NCBI RefSeq assembly: GCF_009720835.1
Contig: NZ_WNKZ01000006.1
Span: 59,264 to 123,263, forward strand
Direction: 5' to 3'
Source: Pseudoduganella buxea
GTDB lineage: Bacteria; Pseudomonadota; Gammaproteobacteria; Burkholderiales; Burkholderiaceae_D
Length of the DNA: 64,000 bases
This document shows positions 18,768 to 30,231 of this stretch, one piece after another; position 1 is the stretch's first letter; every line of letters starts with the position of its first letter. The position numbers were made by a program, and so were the translations under genes. A model generated the notes under the pieces. That model made no database searches. It was not told the DNA's origin and was given only the letters and a program-made list of their open reading frames with translations.

Positions 18768-19496
18768 ATGACCCCATCGCTTCCCGCGCTTGAACTTCAA
18801 TACTGGCGCCACCGCAAGGAGCTTCCTACCGTTGCTGAGCAACTGGGCGAGCTCTTTCGTTTTTCCCGCGCCATACACGCCTACTCGCCGGTATTACAAG
18901 ACTGGTGGCTGACGTCGGATAAAGATATCGACGACGCGCTTCTGTACCGGGCCTTTGACCCGCATGGACCGACAGCCGAGGCGCTCGCGGTAATCGAGAC
19001 CAAGACAAAAAATACGCATGACATCCGCTCCATTTCAGTCTGGAACGGAAGGAGAAATGAGGAGGAAGGCGCAGTACTCGGCTCCCGGTGTAACGTCATT
19101 GGCCGTCCCGACGCCGTCAGTTTCAGGCTCAGGCTAAGACCCGAGGTGGCCGACTGGAAAACCGCCGCGGCGTGGCTCCAGGCTGCCGTCACGATCTGGC
19201 CCGCGCTGTTCGCAACCTTCGGCCCGTTCTGGTACAACGAAAAGAGGGTATTCAGGGACCGCCCCGGCGTGAGCTGGATGCTCTATCTACCGCGAAAGCT
19301 CACGGCGCAGGACGTGCCGGAGGCGCGAAGGCTGGTGCCGGTCATGCGAAACAGCAAGGAGCAGCTTGGCACCATCATCGTCAGCGTCGTGGACGAACCG
19401 TTTTCGCTCGACAATCCGGAGCACATCAAGACTGCCAACGACATCGAAATCCGCCTGGTCGACCAGGATCTGCTGCCGCGATACGCCGATTTGTGA
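18768..19496 (+). CDS. Imm52-like immunity protein
   Basis: A 242-residue soluble protein. Overall length and the pattern LELQYWRHRKELPTVAEQL, then LRPEVADWKTAAAW and PGVSWMLYLPRKL resemble the Imm52 family, predicted immunity proteins of polymorphic or type VI toxins. No toxin gene is adjacent: the upstream neighbour is a nucleotidyltransferase and the downstream neighbour is nrdB. It may therefore be an orphan immunity gene guarding against kin toxins, or its partner is elsewhere. The family call is from memory of sequence style; confidence is moderate. The base composition looks slightly lower in G+C than its neighbours. Confidence 0.65.
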   Translation: MTPSLPALELQYWRHRKELPTVAEQLGELFRFSRAIHAYSPVLQDWWLTSDKDIDDALLYRAFDPHGPTAEALAVIETKTKNTHDIRSISVWNGRRNEEEGAVLGSRCNVIGRPDAVSFRLRLRPEVADWKTAAAWLQAAVTIWPALFATFGPFWYNEKRVFRDRPGVSWMLYLPRKLTAQDVPEARRLVPVMRNSKEQLGTIIVSVVDEPFSLDNPEHIKTANDIEIRLVDQDLLPRYADL

Positions 19497-19505
19497 TGCC
19501 CATAT

Positions 19506-19532
19506 AAAAAAGGCCCCCTCACGGGAGCCTTT
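19506..19532 (-). terminator. Intrinsic terminator of nrdB
   Basis: On the minus strand AAAGGCTCCC pairs with GGGGGCCTTT and runs into TTTTTT, 18 bases after the nrdB stop. It may also serve the plus-strand Imm52-like gene, which ends 10 bases before it. Confidence 0.8.
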
Positions 19533-19549
19533 CACAGTCCTTCAACCAA

Positions 19550-20662
19550 TCAATCCCAGTTCAACGCCCCACCCGTCTGGTACTCGGTGACGCGCGTCTC
19601 GAAGAAGTTGCGTTCCTTCTTCAGGTCGATCATCTCGCTCATCCATGGGAACGGGTTCTCGTCCTGGTCGAACAGCGGCTCCAGGCCGATCTGCACGGCG
19701 CGGCGGTTGGCGATGAAGCGCAGGTAGCCCTTGAACATGGTGGCGTTCAGGCCCAGCACGCCGCGTGGCATCGTGTCTTCGGCGTAGGCGTATTCCAGTT
19801 CCACGGCCTGCAGGAACAGGGCCTTGATCTCGTCGCGGAAGGCCGGGGTCCACAGCTGCGGGTTTTCCAGCTTGATCGTGTTGATCAGGTCGATGCCGAA
19901 GTTGCAGTGCATCGATTCGTCGCGCAGGATGTACTGGTACTGTTCGGCCGCGCCCATCATCTTGTTCTGGCGGCCCAGCGCCAGGATCTGCGTGAAGCCC
20001 ACGTAGAAGAACAGGCCTTCCATCAGGCAGGCGAAGACGATCAGGGACTTCAGCAAGGTCTGGTCGCTTTCCGTCGTGCCGGTCGTGAAGGCCGGGTCGG
20101 TCAGGGTGTCGATGAACGGGATCAGGAACTGGTCCTTGTCGCGGATCGACTTGACTTCGTTGTAGGCGTTGAAGATTTCCTGCTCATCCAGGCCGAGCGA
20201 CTCGACGATGTACTGGTAGGCGTGGGTGTGGATGGCTTCCTCGAAGGCCTGGCGCAGCAGGTACTGGCGGCATTCCGGCGCCGTGATGTGGCGGTAGGTG
20301 CCCAGCACGATGTTGTTGGCGGCCAGCGAGTCGGCCGTCACGAAAAAGCCCAGGTTGCGCTTGACCAGGCGGCGCTCGTCCTCGGTCAGGCCGTTCGGGT
20401 TCTTCCACAGCTCGATATCGCGCTGCATGTTCACTTCCTGCGGCATCCAGTGGTTGGCACAGCCGGCCAGGTACTTGTCCCATGCCCACTTGTACTTGAA
20501 CGGCACCAGCTGGTTCACGTCCGTCTTGCCGTTGATGATGCGCTTGTCGTCCGCGTTGACGCGCTTGGCGACCAGGTCGGCGGTGACTTCTTCACCGGCG
20601 GCGCCGGTCGGCAGTTGTGGTTGGCGTGGCGCGGTGGCCGCTTCATCATCCCAGGAGAGCAT
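19550..20662 (-). CDS. nrdB: Class Ia ribonucleotide reductase, beta (radical) subunit
   Basis: Supplies the tyrosyl radical used by NrdA to reduce ribonucleoside diphosphates. The 370-residue protein belongs to the branch that includes the Chlamydia enzyme ([39 protein letters not shown]). The iron ligands are visible as Asp111, Glu142 and His145 in [10 protein letters not shown], and the radical Tyr is kept as Tyr149. The start is the ATG at 20662 with AAGGA 8 bases upstream; the TTG two codons earlier is less likely. The C-terminus ([12 protein letters not shown]) is the usual tail that docks on NrdA. nrdA lies 216 bases upstream. Confidence 0.95.
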   Translation of the reverse strand: MLSWDDEAATAPRQPQLPTGAAGEEVTADLVAKRVNADDKRIINGKTDVNQLVPFKYKWAWDKYLAGCANHWMPQEVNMQRDIELWKNPNGLTEDERRLVKRNLGFFVTADSLAANNIVLGTYRHITAPECRQYLLRQAFEEAIHTHAYQYIVESLGLDEQEIFNAYNEVKSIRDKDQFLIPFIDTLTDPAFTTGTTESDQTLLKSLIVFACLMEGLFFYVGFTQILALGRQNKMMGAAEQYQYILRDESMHCNFGIDLINTIKLENPQLWTPAFRDEIKALFLQAVELEYAYAEDTMPRGVLGLNATMFKGYLRFIANRRAVQIGLEPLFDQDENPFPWMSEMIDLKKERNFFETRVTEYQTGGALNWD

Positions 20663-20777
20663 GGTCAATATCCTTCAGTTCTTGTGTGTGAATCCTCGAA
20701 TGTGCCGTGGTTCGGCGAGCAAGGGCCGGGTCGACAGCTGCTGGTCCGTTCCTGGATCATTCGATCGGGTTGGGGGT

Positions 20778-20878
20778 CGGCCACCAGGTGGCCGTGTTCT
20801 ATCAGATGGCGACTCGACGGGCGTGCGGCAAGTGCCGGCGCCCGTCGAGCATTCAAGCTGCTGCCACCTTATGGCAGC
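20778..20878 (-). promoter_or_regulatory. Triple-hairpin spacer between nrdA and nrdB
   Basis: Three inverted repeats lie in the spacer: CGGCCACC/GGTGGCCG at 20778-20794; CTCGACGGGCG/CGCCCGTCGAG at 20813-20849, with inner arms CGGCA/TGCCG around AG; and GCTGCCA/TGGCAGC at 20860-20878, directly after the nrdA stop. None has a T-run, so they look like RNA processing or stability elements rather than terminators. Confidence 0.65.
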
Positions 20879-23815
<2,937 letters not shown>

Positions 23816-23910
23816 TGAGGCTCCCCGGAAAACGGCGTGCAAAAAAAGGGGCATACCGAACGAATTGCTTCGCGGCAGCTTTTAGTATTCAGTAAGGTTC
23901 GACTAAGTTT

Positions 23911-23928
23911 GTCACTAGATTTAGTGAC
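23911..23928. promoter_or_regulatory. NrdR box, distal to the -10
   Basis: A perfect 18-bp palindrome GTCACTAGATTTAGTGAC, fitting the NrdR consensus CACTA-N4-TAGTG. Its centre is 31 bases from the second box, about three helical turns. Confidence 0.85.
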
Positions 23929-23942
23929 TAGCGCAATTTCTT

Positions 23943-23958
23943 GCACTAATTGTAGTGA
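23943..23958. promoter_or_regulatory. NrdR box overlapping the nrdA -10
   Basis: GCACTAATTGTAGTGA matches the NrdR box pattern and covers the predicted -10 hexamer, so binding should block RNA polymerase when dATP is high. Confidence 0.85.
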
Positions 23959-23977
23959 GAGCGAAGGGCTTCTACAA
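23949..23977 (-). promoter_or_regulatory. Predicted sigma70 promoter of nrdA
   Basis: On the minus strand -35 TTGTAG (23977-23972) and -10 TACAAT (23954-23949) are separated by exactly 17 bases. The start codon lies about 135 bases downstream. Confidence 0.65.
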
Positions 23978-24239
23978 GCGCTACAGGGCGAAAAAAAGTT
24001 AGCAGAACGTCGAAGTTTCGGTTGACTTTTTGATGTGCCTCAAACGACGGGCCCTATCAAGTGAGCGAGTACTAACACCAATTTTCGCCCCTTCCGCGCG
24101 CTGCCGAAAGCTTGTGCAGACCCGATGACATGGCGACAAGCTTATGCGTCAAACACTGTCCACATGGCAGGCTTGGTGCCAGGCGGACCGGCATTATAGT
24201 CGATGCGCCGGGCCGCTGCCGAGCTCGCCCCCGACCCCA

Positions 24240-25676
24240 TCAAGGCTCCTGGATGTCCAGTTTCTGCATCTGGTAGCGCAGCTGCCGGAAGCTGATGCCC
24301 AGCAGTTGGGCCGCCTGCGTGCGGTTGTACTGGGTCTGGGCCAGCGCCCGCACGATGATTTCGCGCTCGACCCGTTCCAGGTATTCGGGCAGGTTCGACG
24401 GCAGCACCGTCAGGTCCGGCAGCGGCGGTTGCGGCGCGGTGGCGGCAGGCGCCGGCGGCAGCGATGCCGGCCCGCCTGGCGGCGGCGGCACTTCGGCCTG
24501 CGTCGGCACGGTCCCTTCCGTTGCGGCCAGTTTCGCGCCCTTCAGGGCCAGGTCCTCGACGTGGATCACGCCGTCGTTGGCGAAGGCCAGAGCCCTTTCC
24601 AGCACGTTTTCCAGCTCGCGCACGTTACCCGGGAAGCTGTAGCCGCGCAGTGCATCGAGCACGCCGGGCCCCAGCACGGCCGGCTGGCCGCCGCCGGACA
24701 GGCGCGCCAGGATCGCATCCGTCAGCACGGGCAGGTCATCCAGCCGGGCGCGCAGCGGCGGCAGCGCCAGCTCGATGACGTTCAGGCGATAGAACAGGTC
24801 CTGGCGGAACTTGCCCTGTTCGACACAGCGGGCCAGGTCCTGGTGGGTGGCGCTGACGATGCGCACGTCCACCGGTTCCTCGGCCGTGGCGCCGATCTTG
24901 CGCACGCGCCGCTCCTGGATCGCCCGCAGCAGCTTGACCTGCATGGCCAGCGGCAAGTCGGCCACCTCGTCGAGCATCAGGGTGCCGCCGTTGGCGGCCT
25001 GGAAGAAGCCGTCGCGCTCGTCGGCCGCGCCCGTGAAGGCGCCCTTGCGGTAGCCGAAGAATTCGGCCTCCATCAGGGCCTCGGGAATGGCGCCGCAGTT
25101 GACGGCGATGAAGGGCTTGTCCGCCCGCGCGCCCTGGGCGTGGATCTCGCGCGCGGCCAGCTCCTTGCCGGAGCCGGATTCGCCCGTGATGGCGATCGGC
25201 GCCATCGAACGGGCCAGCCGGCCGATCTGGGCGCGCAGTGCCTGCATGGCGGCGGACTGCCCCTTCAGGCGGCTGTCCACGGCCGCCTCGCGCGCCGCGG
25301 GGGCCGGCGTGGCCAGCTTCAGGGCCGACTGCACCATCTGGCGCAGCTGGTCCAGCTGCACCGGTTTGCTGATGTAGTCGAAGGCCCCCGCCTTCAGGGC
25401 GACGACGGCGTTGTCGGCACTGCCGAAGGCCGTGACGACGGCAATCGGCGTGGCGCGGCCGCTGCTTGTCACTTCGCGCACCAGTTCCAGTCCCAGCCCG
25501 TCGGGCAGGCGCATGTCCGTCAGCACCAGGCCATAATCGCCGCCGGCCAGGAAGTCGCGCGCCTGGCGCAGGTCGGCCGCACTGTCGACGTCCAGCCCCA
25601 TCTTGAGCAGGGTGATTTCCAGCAGCTCGCGCAGGTCGTCTTCGTCGTCGACCACCAGGACCCGGGGAGAACTCAT
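24240..25676 (-). CDS. pilR: Sigma54-dependent response regulator PilR
   Basis: A 478-residue NtrC-type activator. The receiver domain (1-120) has the phosphate-accepting Asp54 in VLTDMRLPDG. The central AAA+ domain has Walker A GESGSGKE and an intact GAFTGA loop, needed for contact with sigma54. The C-terminal Fis-type helix-turn-helix ends RTQAAQLLGISFRQLRYQM. Together with PilS it normally turns on pilA and type IV pilus assembly; no pilin gene is in the window. It follows pilS by 53 bases. Confidence 0.92.
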   Translation of the reverse strand: MSSPRVLVVDDEDDLRELLEITLLKMGLDVDSAADLRQARDFLAGGDYGLVLTDMRLPDGLGLELVREVTSSGRATPIAVVTAFGSADNAVVALKAGAFDYISKPVQLDQLRQMVQSALKLATPAPAAREAAVDSRLKGQSAAMQALRAQIGRLARSMAPIAITGESGSGKELAAREIHAQGARADKPFIAVNCGAIPEALMEAEFFGYRKGAFTGAADERDGFFQAANGGTLMLDEVADLPLAMQVKLLRAIQERRVRKIGATAEEPVDVRIVSATHQDLARCVEQGKFRQDLFYRLNVIELALPPLRARLDDLPVLTDAILARLSGGGQPAVLGPGVLDALRGYSFPGNVRELENVLERALAFANDGVIHVEDLALKGAKLAATEGTVPTQAEVPPPPGGPASLPPAPAATAPQPPLPDLTVLPSNLPEYLERVEREIIVRALAQTQYNRTQAAQLLGISFRQLRYQMQKLDIQEP

Positions 25677-25729
25677 GCGTTATGCCTTTGCCGATACATA
25701 TATATAAGGGGAATGCCGGTGAGGACGGC

Positions 25730-27406
25730 TTATTGCGCGCCCGGCCGGGCGAAGGTGATGACGAAGCGTCCGCTGGAGCTGCGTCCGGCGCCGGCCGCGC
25801 CCCGGTCGAAGCGGTACTCGTAATCGAGCATGGCTTCGTTATTCAAGCACAGTTCGCGCGCCAGATACAGGCCCAGGCCCGTGCCCTTCGACGAGGTAGT
25901 GTAGAACGGCTCGAACAGGTGGGCCCGCACTTCCGGCGAGATGCCGGGGCCGTCGTCCTGCACGTGCAGCTCGAGCGGCCGGCCGCTGGCCGCCACGACG
26001 AACAGGCGGATGCTGGACGGCTCGCGGCTGGCATAGCGCACCGCATTGCCCAGCAGGTTGAGCAGCACTTCGCGCAGGTGCAGCGGGTCGAAGCGCACGG
26101 CGACGGCACTGACCCGGCCGATATCGAGCACGGCCCCGTCCAGCCCATGCACTTCGTCGAATTCGCTTTTCAAATCCGCCACCAGCTGGGCCAGCGCCAG
26201 CGGCTCGCCATGGCTGTGCGCCTTGCGCGACAGCTGCAGGATGTCTTCCACCATGCGGTTCACGCGCGCGACGTTGTCGCCGACGATCTTGAGCAGGCGC
26301 AGGTGCACGGGTGTGTGCAGGTCCTCGGCCAGCAGCGACGTGGCGTGGCCGATGGCCGACAGGGGGTTGCGCACCTCATGGGCGATGCTGGCCGTCAGGC
26401 GCCCCATCGACGCCAGCTTCAGTTGCTGCGCCTGGTTTTCGATGGCCGTCACGTCCTGCAGGAAGATGACGTTGCGCTCGATGCCCGCCTCGCCCGTCTC
26501 GGCGGCGGCGAAACGCAGCTTCAGGTGGGCCGCCAGATCGCGCCGGCCATCCCAGGCCGCCGTCATGTCGTGCATGGCCGGGTCGGTGTAGGGCTTGATC
26601 GTCACGAAGGCGGTCGACTGGGCGGCGTCCAGGCGCCAGTCCTCGTAGGCCTGGGCGATGGCATGCAGCGACGGCAGCGCGCCCAGGCGCAGGCCCAGCG
26701 CGCCGGCCACGCCCAGCATCTGCTGCGCGGCCGGATTGCCGGCGTGGATCTGGCCGTCCGGCCCGACGATGACGATGCCGTCGCCCGCATGCGACATGAT
26801 CAGCCGGTTGACGGCCTGCTGGGCGCCGATCTCGATGCCGCGCTGGACGGCCAGTTCTTCCTGCCCGATGAGGCGCGCGGCCATCCGGTTCACCACCAGC
26901 ACGGCGGCAAAGAAGGCGGCGCCGAACAGGCCGGCCTGCAGCAGCGCGGGGTCGCCTTCGGCCGTCAGCACGCGCCAGGCGCTGTCGCCCAGCAGGAACA
27001 GGGTGACGAGGGCGGCGCAGAACAGCGCCAGCAGCAGCGGCGCCAGGATGGCGCAGCCGGCCAGCGGGAACAGGTACAGGATCGCCAGGCCGCTGCGCAC
27101 GCCGCCACCGGCGGCATACAGCAGCGAAATGACGGCCAGGTCGCAGGCCACCTGGGCCAGCATCTGGACCATGAAGCGGCGGCGATACCAGGCACCCGCC
27201 AGCACGAAGCCGGCGGCCAGCGCCAGGTAGGCGCCGCACACGGTGGCGTGGCGCAGGTCGCCGGCGGTGCGCAGGCCCGAGCCATCCAGGCTGAAATACA
27301 CCAGCAGCACCAGCGCGATGACGACGCGGGTGCCGTTCAGGGTCTGCAGCGAACGCCAGAAGGTGTCGCGCGCGTGGGCCGACAAGGTGGGCAGGGTGGC
27401 GGACAC
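25730..27406 (-). CDS. pilS: Membrane sensor histidine kinase PilS
   Basis: A 558-residue kinase. The N-terminal third holds about six hydrophobic helices, as in PilS, followed by a PAS-like region (about 220-320), then the dimerisation/phosphorylation helix with IAHEVRNPLSAIGHA and the ATPase domain with NLLGNAVRYA and DDGPGIS. The start is a GTG at 27406, 19 bases after the PP0621-family gene. Adjacency to pilR and the helix layout support PilS over a generic NtrB-type kinase. Confidence 0.9.
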   Translation of the reverse strand: MSATLPTLSAHARDTFWRSLQTLNGTRVVIALVLLVYFSLDGSGLRTAGDLRHATVCGAYLALAAGFVLAGAWYRRRFMVQMLAQVACDLAVISLLYAAGGGVRSGLAILYLFPLAGCAILAPLLLALFCAALVTLFLLGDSAWRVLTAEGDPALLQAGLFGAAFFAAVLVVNRMAARLIGQEELAVQRGIEIGAQQAVNRLIMSHAGDGIVIVGPDGQIHAGNPAAQQMLGVAGALGLRLGALPSLHAIAQAYEDWRLDAAQSTAFVTIKPYTDPAMHDMTAAWDGRRDLAAHLKLRFAAAETGEAGIERNVIFLQDVTAIENQAQQLKLASMGRLTASIAHEVRNPLSAIGHATSLLAEDLHTPVHLRLLKIVGDNVARVNRMVEDILQLSRKAHSHGEPLALAQLVADLKSEFDEVHGLDGAVLDIGRVSAVAVRFDPLHLREVLLNLLGNAVRYASREPSSIRLFVVAASGRPLELHVQDDGPGISPEVRAHLFEPFYTTSSKGTGLGLYLARELCLNNEAMLDYEYRFDRGAAGAGRSSSGRFVITFARPGAQ

Positions 27407-27425
27407 CGGATCGGCGCGGCGGAAT

Positions 27426-27689
27426 TCAGTGCGCCGGCGTGTGGGCGGCGCTGCAGTAGTCGCGCCCCGCGGCCGGCACGTTCTCGGACGCCGGGTAATA
27501 CATGCCGCAGTGGGCGCAGCACAGCATGGGCTCGGCCGTCACGGCCGGTGGCGCCGCCGGCCGGCGCGCGGCCCGCTCCTGGTGCTGGGACTGGGCCGTC
27601 TGCTGGCGGCGGGCGTTGGCGCGCAGCTTGGCGCGGACGGCGGCGATGACCAGGAAGGCCAGCGCTACCCAGAACAGGATACGTGTCAT
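27426..27689 (-). CDS. PP0621-family small protein
   Basis: An 87-residue protein with an N-terminal membrane helix (about residues 4-18), a basic Gln-rich linker, and a C-terminal small metal-binding-like module MLCCAHCGMYYPASE followed by GRDYCSAAH. The cysteines fit a zinc ribbon. It is found before pilS in many beta- and gammaproteobacteria; function is unknown. ATG overlaps the ccsA-like stop by 4 bases. Confidence 0.82.
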   Translation of the reverse strand: MTRILFWVALAFLVIAAVRAKLRANARRQQTAQSQHQERAARRPAAPPAVTAEPMLCCAHCGMYYPASENVPAAGRDYCSAAHTPAH

Positions 27690-28489
27690 GCGAAACCTCG
27701 ATGCAAAACCACTTCCAGGACGAAGCGGGTGCCGACATACGCCAACAGCAAGGTGGCGAAGCCGGCCAGGGTGAAGCTCAATGCCGTCTTGCCGCGCCAG
27801 CCGCGGAAGTGGCGGCCCGCCAGCAACGCGGCGAACAGGAGCCAGGACAGCAGGGTGAAGACGGATTTATGGTCCCACTTCAGCGCCTGGCCGAACAGCT
27901 GCTCGGAAAACACGATGCCCGACAGGACCGTGAGGCTGAGCAGAGTGAAGCCGAAGCCGATCAGGCGGAACAGCAGCTTTTCCATCGTCAGCAGGGCCGG
28001 CAGCTGGTCCAGCGCCGCGGCCAGGAAGCCGGGACTGCCCGTGCGCGTGTGCAGGCGCGACTCCTGCAATGCCATCAGCACGGCGTGGAAGGCGGCGATT
28101 GTCAAGGTGCTGTAGGCCAGGGTGGCGACGGCGATATGCCAGCCGAACATGGGCGAGCGGCCTTGCAGCGCAATCAGCGCGCCGGGAAACACGCCCTGCA
28201 GCGCCACGGCCGCCGCGGCGCACGGCATCACCATGCGGCGCAGGCCGTCGAGGGGAAAGTTGCGGTTCTCGATCCAGTAGGCGGCCACGGAAATCCACAG
28301 CGCCGACGACAGCATGGCGGCAAACCCCAGCCGCAGCGAGCCGGGCACCATCACGTCGAACCATAACGCGGCCCCATGGGCCAGCCACGCCACCGGCGTC
28401 AGGACGGCAATCATGCGCCCCTTGGCGGCAGGCAGGAAGGCACACACCAGATACAGCAACGCGGCTGCGATCAGAAAATTTGTCTGCAT
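27686..28489 (-). CDS. CcsA/YpjD-like cytochrome c assembly-family membrane protein
   Basis: A 267-residue polytopic protein with about eight membrane helices. The conserved CcsA/CcmC-family features are FGWHIAVATLAYSTL with a likely haem-ligand His and the C-terminal ALKWDHKSVFTLLSW (WDHK takes the place of the usual WDPK). It resembles E. coli YpjD, which is also a neighbour of ffh; a haem-handling role is inferred. The ATG at 28489 is chosen over the TTG one codon earlier. Confidence 0.85.
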   Translation of the reverse strand: MQTNFLIAAALLYLVCAFLPAAKGRMIAVLTPVAWLAHGAALWFDVMVPGSLRLGFAAMLSSALWISVAAYWIENRNFPLDGLRRMVMPCAAAAVALQGVFPGALIALQGRSPMFGWHIAVATLAYSTLTIAAFHAVLMALQESRLHTRTGSPGFLAAALDQLPALLTMEKLLFRLIGFGFTLLSLTVLSGIVFSEQLFGQALKWDHKSVFTLLSWLLFAALLAGRHFRGWRGKTALSFTLAGFATLLLAYVGTRFVLEVVLHRGFA

Positions 28490-28560
28490 CAACGCAGTTT
28501 ACTATAGGCGCCGCAAACGATGGGCCCACCCGGTGGCGACATGCTGCCTTGACAGAAAAA

Positions 28561-28601
28561 GTTGCCGCGAAAATGGGGTCTGTCCCCATTTTTTGGGCAA
28601 C
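28561..28601. repeat. Palindromic repeat unit after the ABC transporter operon
   Basis: The fullest copy of the dispersed repeat: outer arms GTTGCC and GGCAAC enclose AAAATGGGG, TCTGT and CCCCATTTT. It touches the stop codon of the ABC ATPase gene (28601-28603) and is followed on the minus strand by the ccsA-like gene. It probably acts as a terminator for the ABC operon. Confidence 0.8.
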
Positions 28602-29398
28602 TAATCGACGGCGGCCATGCGCAGTTCGTCGTTGTGGTGGCGCTGCTGCTCTTCCATCACCAGCTGGCCCAGCTCGCGTTTCAGCGCGTTGAATTCGGCG
28701 GCCGCGGGGTCGCGCAGGCGCGGCAGGTCGACGACGATGTCCTTCTTGATCGTGCCGGGCCGGTAGGTCATGACGACGATGCGGTCGGCCAGGTAGATCG
28801 CCTCCTCGATGCTGTGGGTGACGAAAATGATGGTCTTCTTCAGTTCCGCCCACAGGCGCAGCAGCTCGTCCTGCAGGTTGCGGCGGGTCAGCGCGTCGAG
28901 GGCGCCGAACGGCTCGTCCATCAGCATGATGGGCGAATCGAGTGCCAGCACACGGGCGATGGCCACGCGCTGGCGCATGCCGCCGGACAGGTCCTTCGGA
29001 TAGCGGCTGCGGAAGTCCTGCAGCGACAGCATCTGCAGCAGCTTGTCGACGGTGGCGCGGATCTGCGCCTTGGGCTGGTTCTTGATCTCCAGGCCGAAGG
29101 CGACATTGTCTTCCACCGTCATCCACGGGAACAGCGCGTATTCCTGGAACACCATGCCCCGCTCCGGACCCGGCGCCGTGACGACCTGGCCGTCGGCCAG
29201 GATGGTACCGGACGACGGCAGCGCGAAGCCGGCGATGGCGTTCAGCAGGGTCGACTTGCCGCAGCCGGAAGGCCCCAGCAGGCAGACGAACTGCCCGCGC
29301 GGCACCTCCAGGTTGATGTCCTTCAGGGCGACGACGTCGCGCCCCGGCGTGGAGAACACCTTGTTGACGTCCTTGACGACGATATGCGCTTCGCTCAT
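28601..29398 (-). CDS. ABC transporter ATPase, nitrate/sulfonate/taurine type
   Basis: A 265-residue cytoplasmic ATPase. It has Walker A GPSGCGKST, signature LSGGMRQRVAIAR, Walker B IMLMDEPFGALD and the H-loop VTHSIEEA. The sequence style (GREVVALKDINLEVPRGQFVCLLG) is that of TauB/SsuB/NrtD proteins. The ATG lies just after the permease stop (1-base gap). The dispersed palindrome abuts its stop codon. Confidence 0.92.
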   Translation of the reverse strand: MSEAHIVVKDVNKVFSTPGRDVVALKDINLEVPRGQFVCLLGPSGCGKSTLLNAIAGFALPSSGTILADGQVVTAPGPERGMVFQEYALFPWMTVEDNVAFGLEIKNQPKAQIRATVDKLLQMLSLQDFRSRYPKDLSGGMRQRVAIARVLALDSPIMLMDEPFGALDALTRRNLQDELLRLWAELKKTIIFVTHSIEEAIYLADRIVVMTYRPGTIKKDIVVDLPRLRDPAAAEFNALKRELGQLVMEEQQRHHNDELRMAAVD

Positions 29399-29399
29399 G

Positions 29400-30221
29400 T
29401 CAGTTCTCCAGGCCGCGGTGCCAGCGCAGCAGGTGGTTGTTCAACTTGTTCACGGCAATGTCGATGGCCAGGCCGATCACGCCGATGGTGAGCATGCCGG
29501 CGATGATCTTGTCCGACCAGAAGTACTCGCGCGCTTCCGTGATGCGGAAGCCCAGGCCGTTCTGCACGGCGATCATCTCGGCCACGATGACGACGATGAA
29601 TGCCGTGCCGATGCCGATGCGTACACCCGACAGGATGTACGGCACGGCGGCCGGCAGGATCACACGCATGAACATCGTCAGCCCCGAGGCGCCCAGGTTG
29701 CGCGCCGCACGCAGGTAGATGCCGTCGACGTGGCGCACGCCGGCCACGGTATTCATGAGCACGGGGAAGAAGGCGCCCAGCGCGATCAGGAAGATGGCGG
29801 GCGGGTTGCCCAGCCCGAACCACAGGATCGACAGGGGGATGTAGGCGATCGGCGGGATCGGCCGCAGCAGCTGTACCAGGGGATTGAGCCACGCGTACGC
29901 ATGCTTGCTGGCGCCCATGGCCAGGCCGATCGGCAGCGCCAGCCCGGCGCCGACGGCGAAACCGACCACCACCCGGTACAGGCTGCCCAGCGAATCCTGC
30001 ACCAGCTCACCGGAAAACATCCACGCCAGCTTCGAGCCGGCCGCCGCATCGTAGGGCTGCAGCGGCAGCAGGTACTCGACCCACTTGGCCACCACCGCGC
30101 CCGGCGACGGCAGCACCTGCGCATTGACCCACTGCAGGTGCGCGGCCGTATGCCACAACAGAATCACTACCGCCGGCACTACCAGCCCGACGCCGATTTC
30201 CCGCCAATCGATCCGTGCCAT
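29400..30221 (-). CDS. ABC transporter permease, TauC/SsuC type
   Basis: A 273-residue inner-membrane permease with about six helices. The EAA-type coupling loop is visible as RAARNLGASGLTMFMRVILPAAVPYIL, split over about residues 170-200. It begins ten bases after the substrate-binding protein gene and pairs with the ATPase that follows. The family usually imports sulfonates, taurine, nitrate or pyrimidine precursors. Confidence 0.92.
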   Translation of the reverse strand: MARIDWREIGVGLVVPAVVILLWHTAAHLQWVNAQVLPSPGAVVAKWVEYLLPLQPYDAAAGSKLAWMFSGELVQDSLGSLYRVVVGFAVGAGLALPIGLAMGASKHAYAWLNPLVQLLRPIPPIAYIPLSILWFGLGNPPAIFLIALGAFFPVLMNTVAGVRHVDGIYLRAARNLGASGLTMFMRVILPAAVPYILSGVRIGIGTAFIVVIVAEMIAVQNGLGFRITEAREYFWSDKIIAGMLTIGVIGLAIDIAVNKLNNHLLRWHRGLEN

Positions 30222-30231
30222 GATGGCCTCC

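Larger units (their letters stand above)
23816..24239. other. nrdA-pilR intergenic region
   Basis: This 424-base gap holds the nrdA promoter with two NrdR boxes (23911-23977). The rest lies downstream of no gene on plus and upstream of nrdA on minus. The only other structure seen is an 8-bp inverted repeat AAGCTTGT/ACAAGCTT at 24108-24143 with a 20-base loop. No terminator for incoming transcription was recognised. Confidence 0.6.

Noticed and set aside
24108..24143. Inverted repeat AAGCTTGT/ACAAGCTT as a terminator or operator
   Set aside because: Eight-base arms with a 20-base loop and no T-run; too weak to assign a role.
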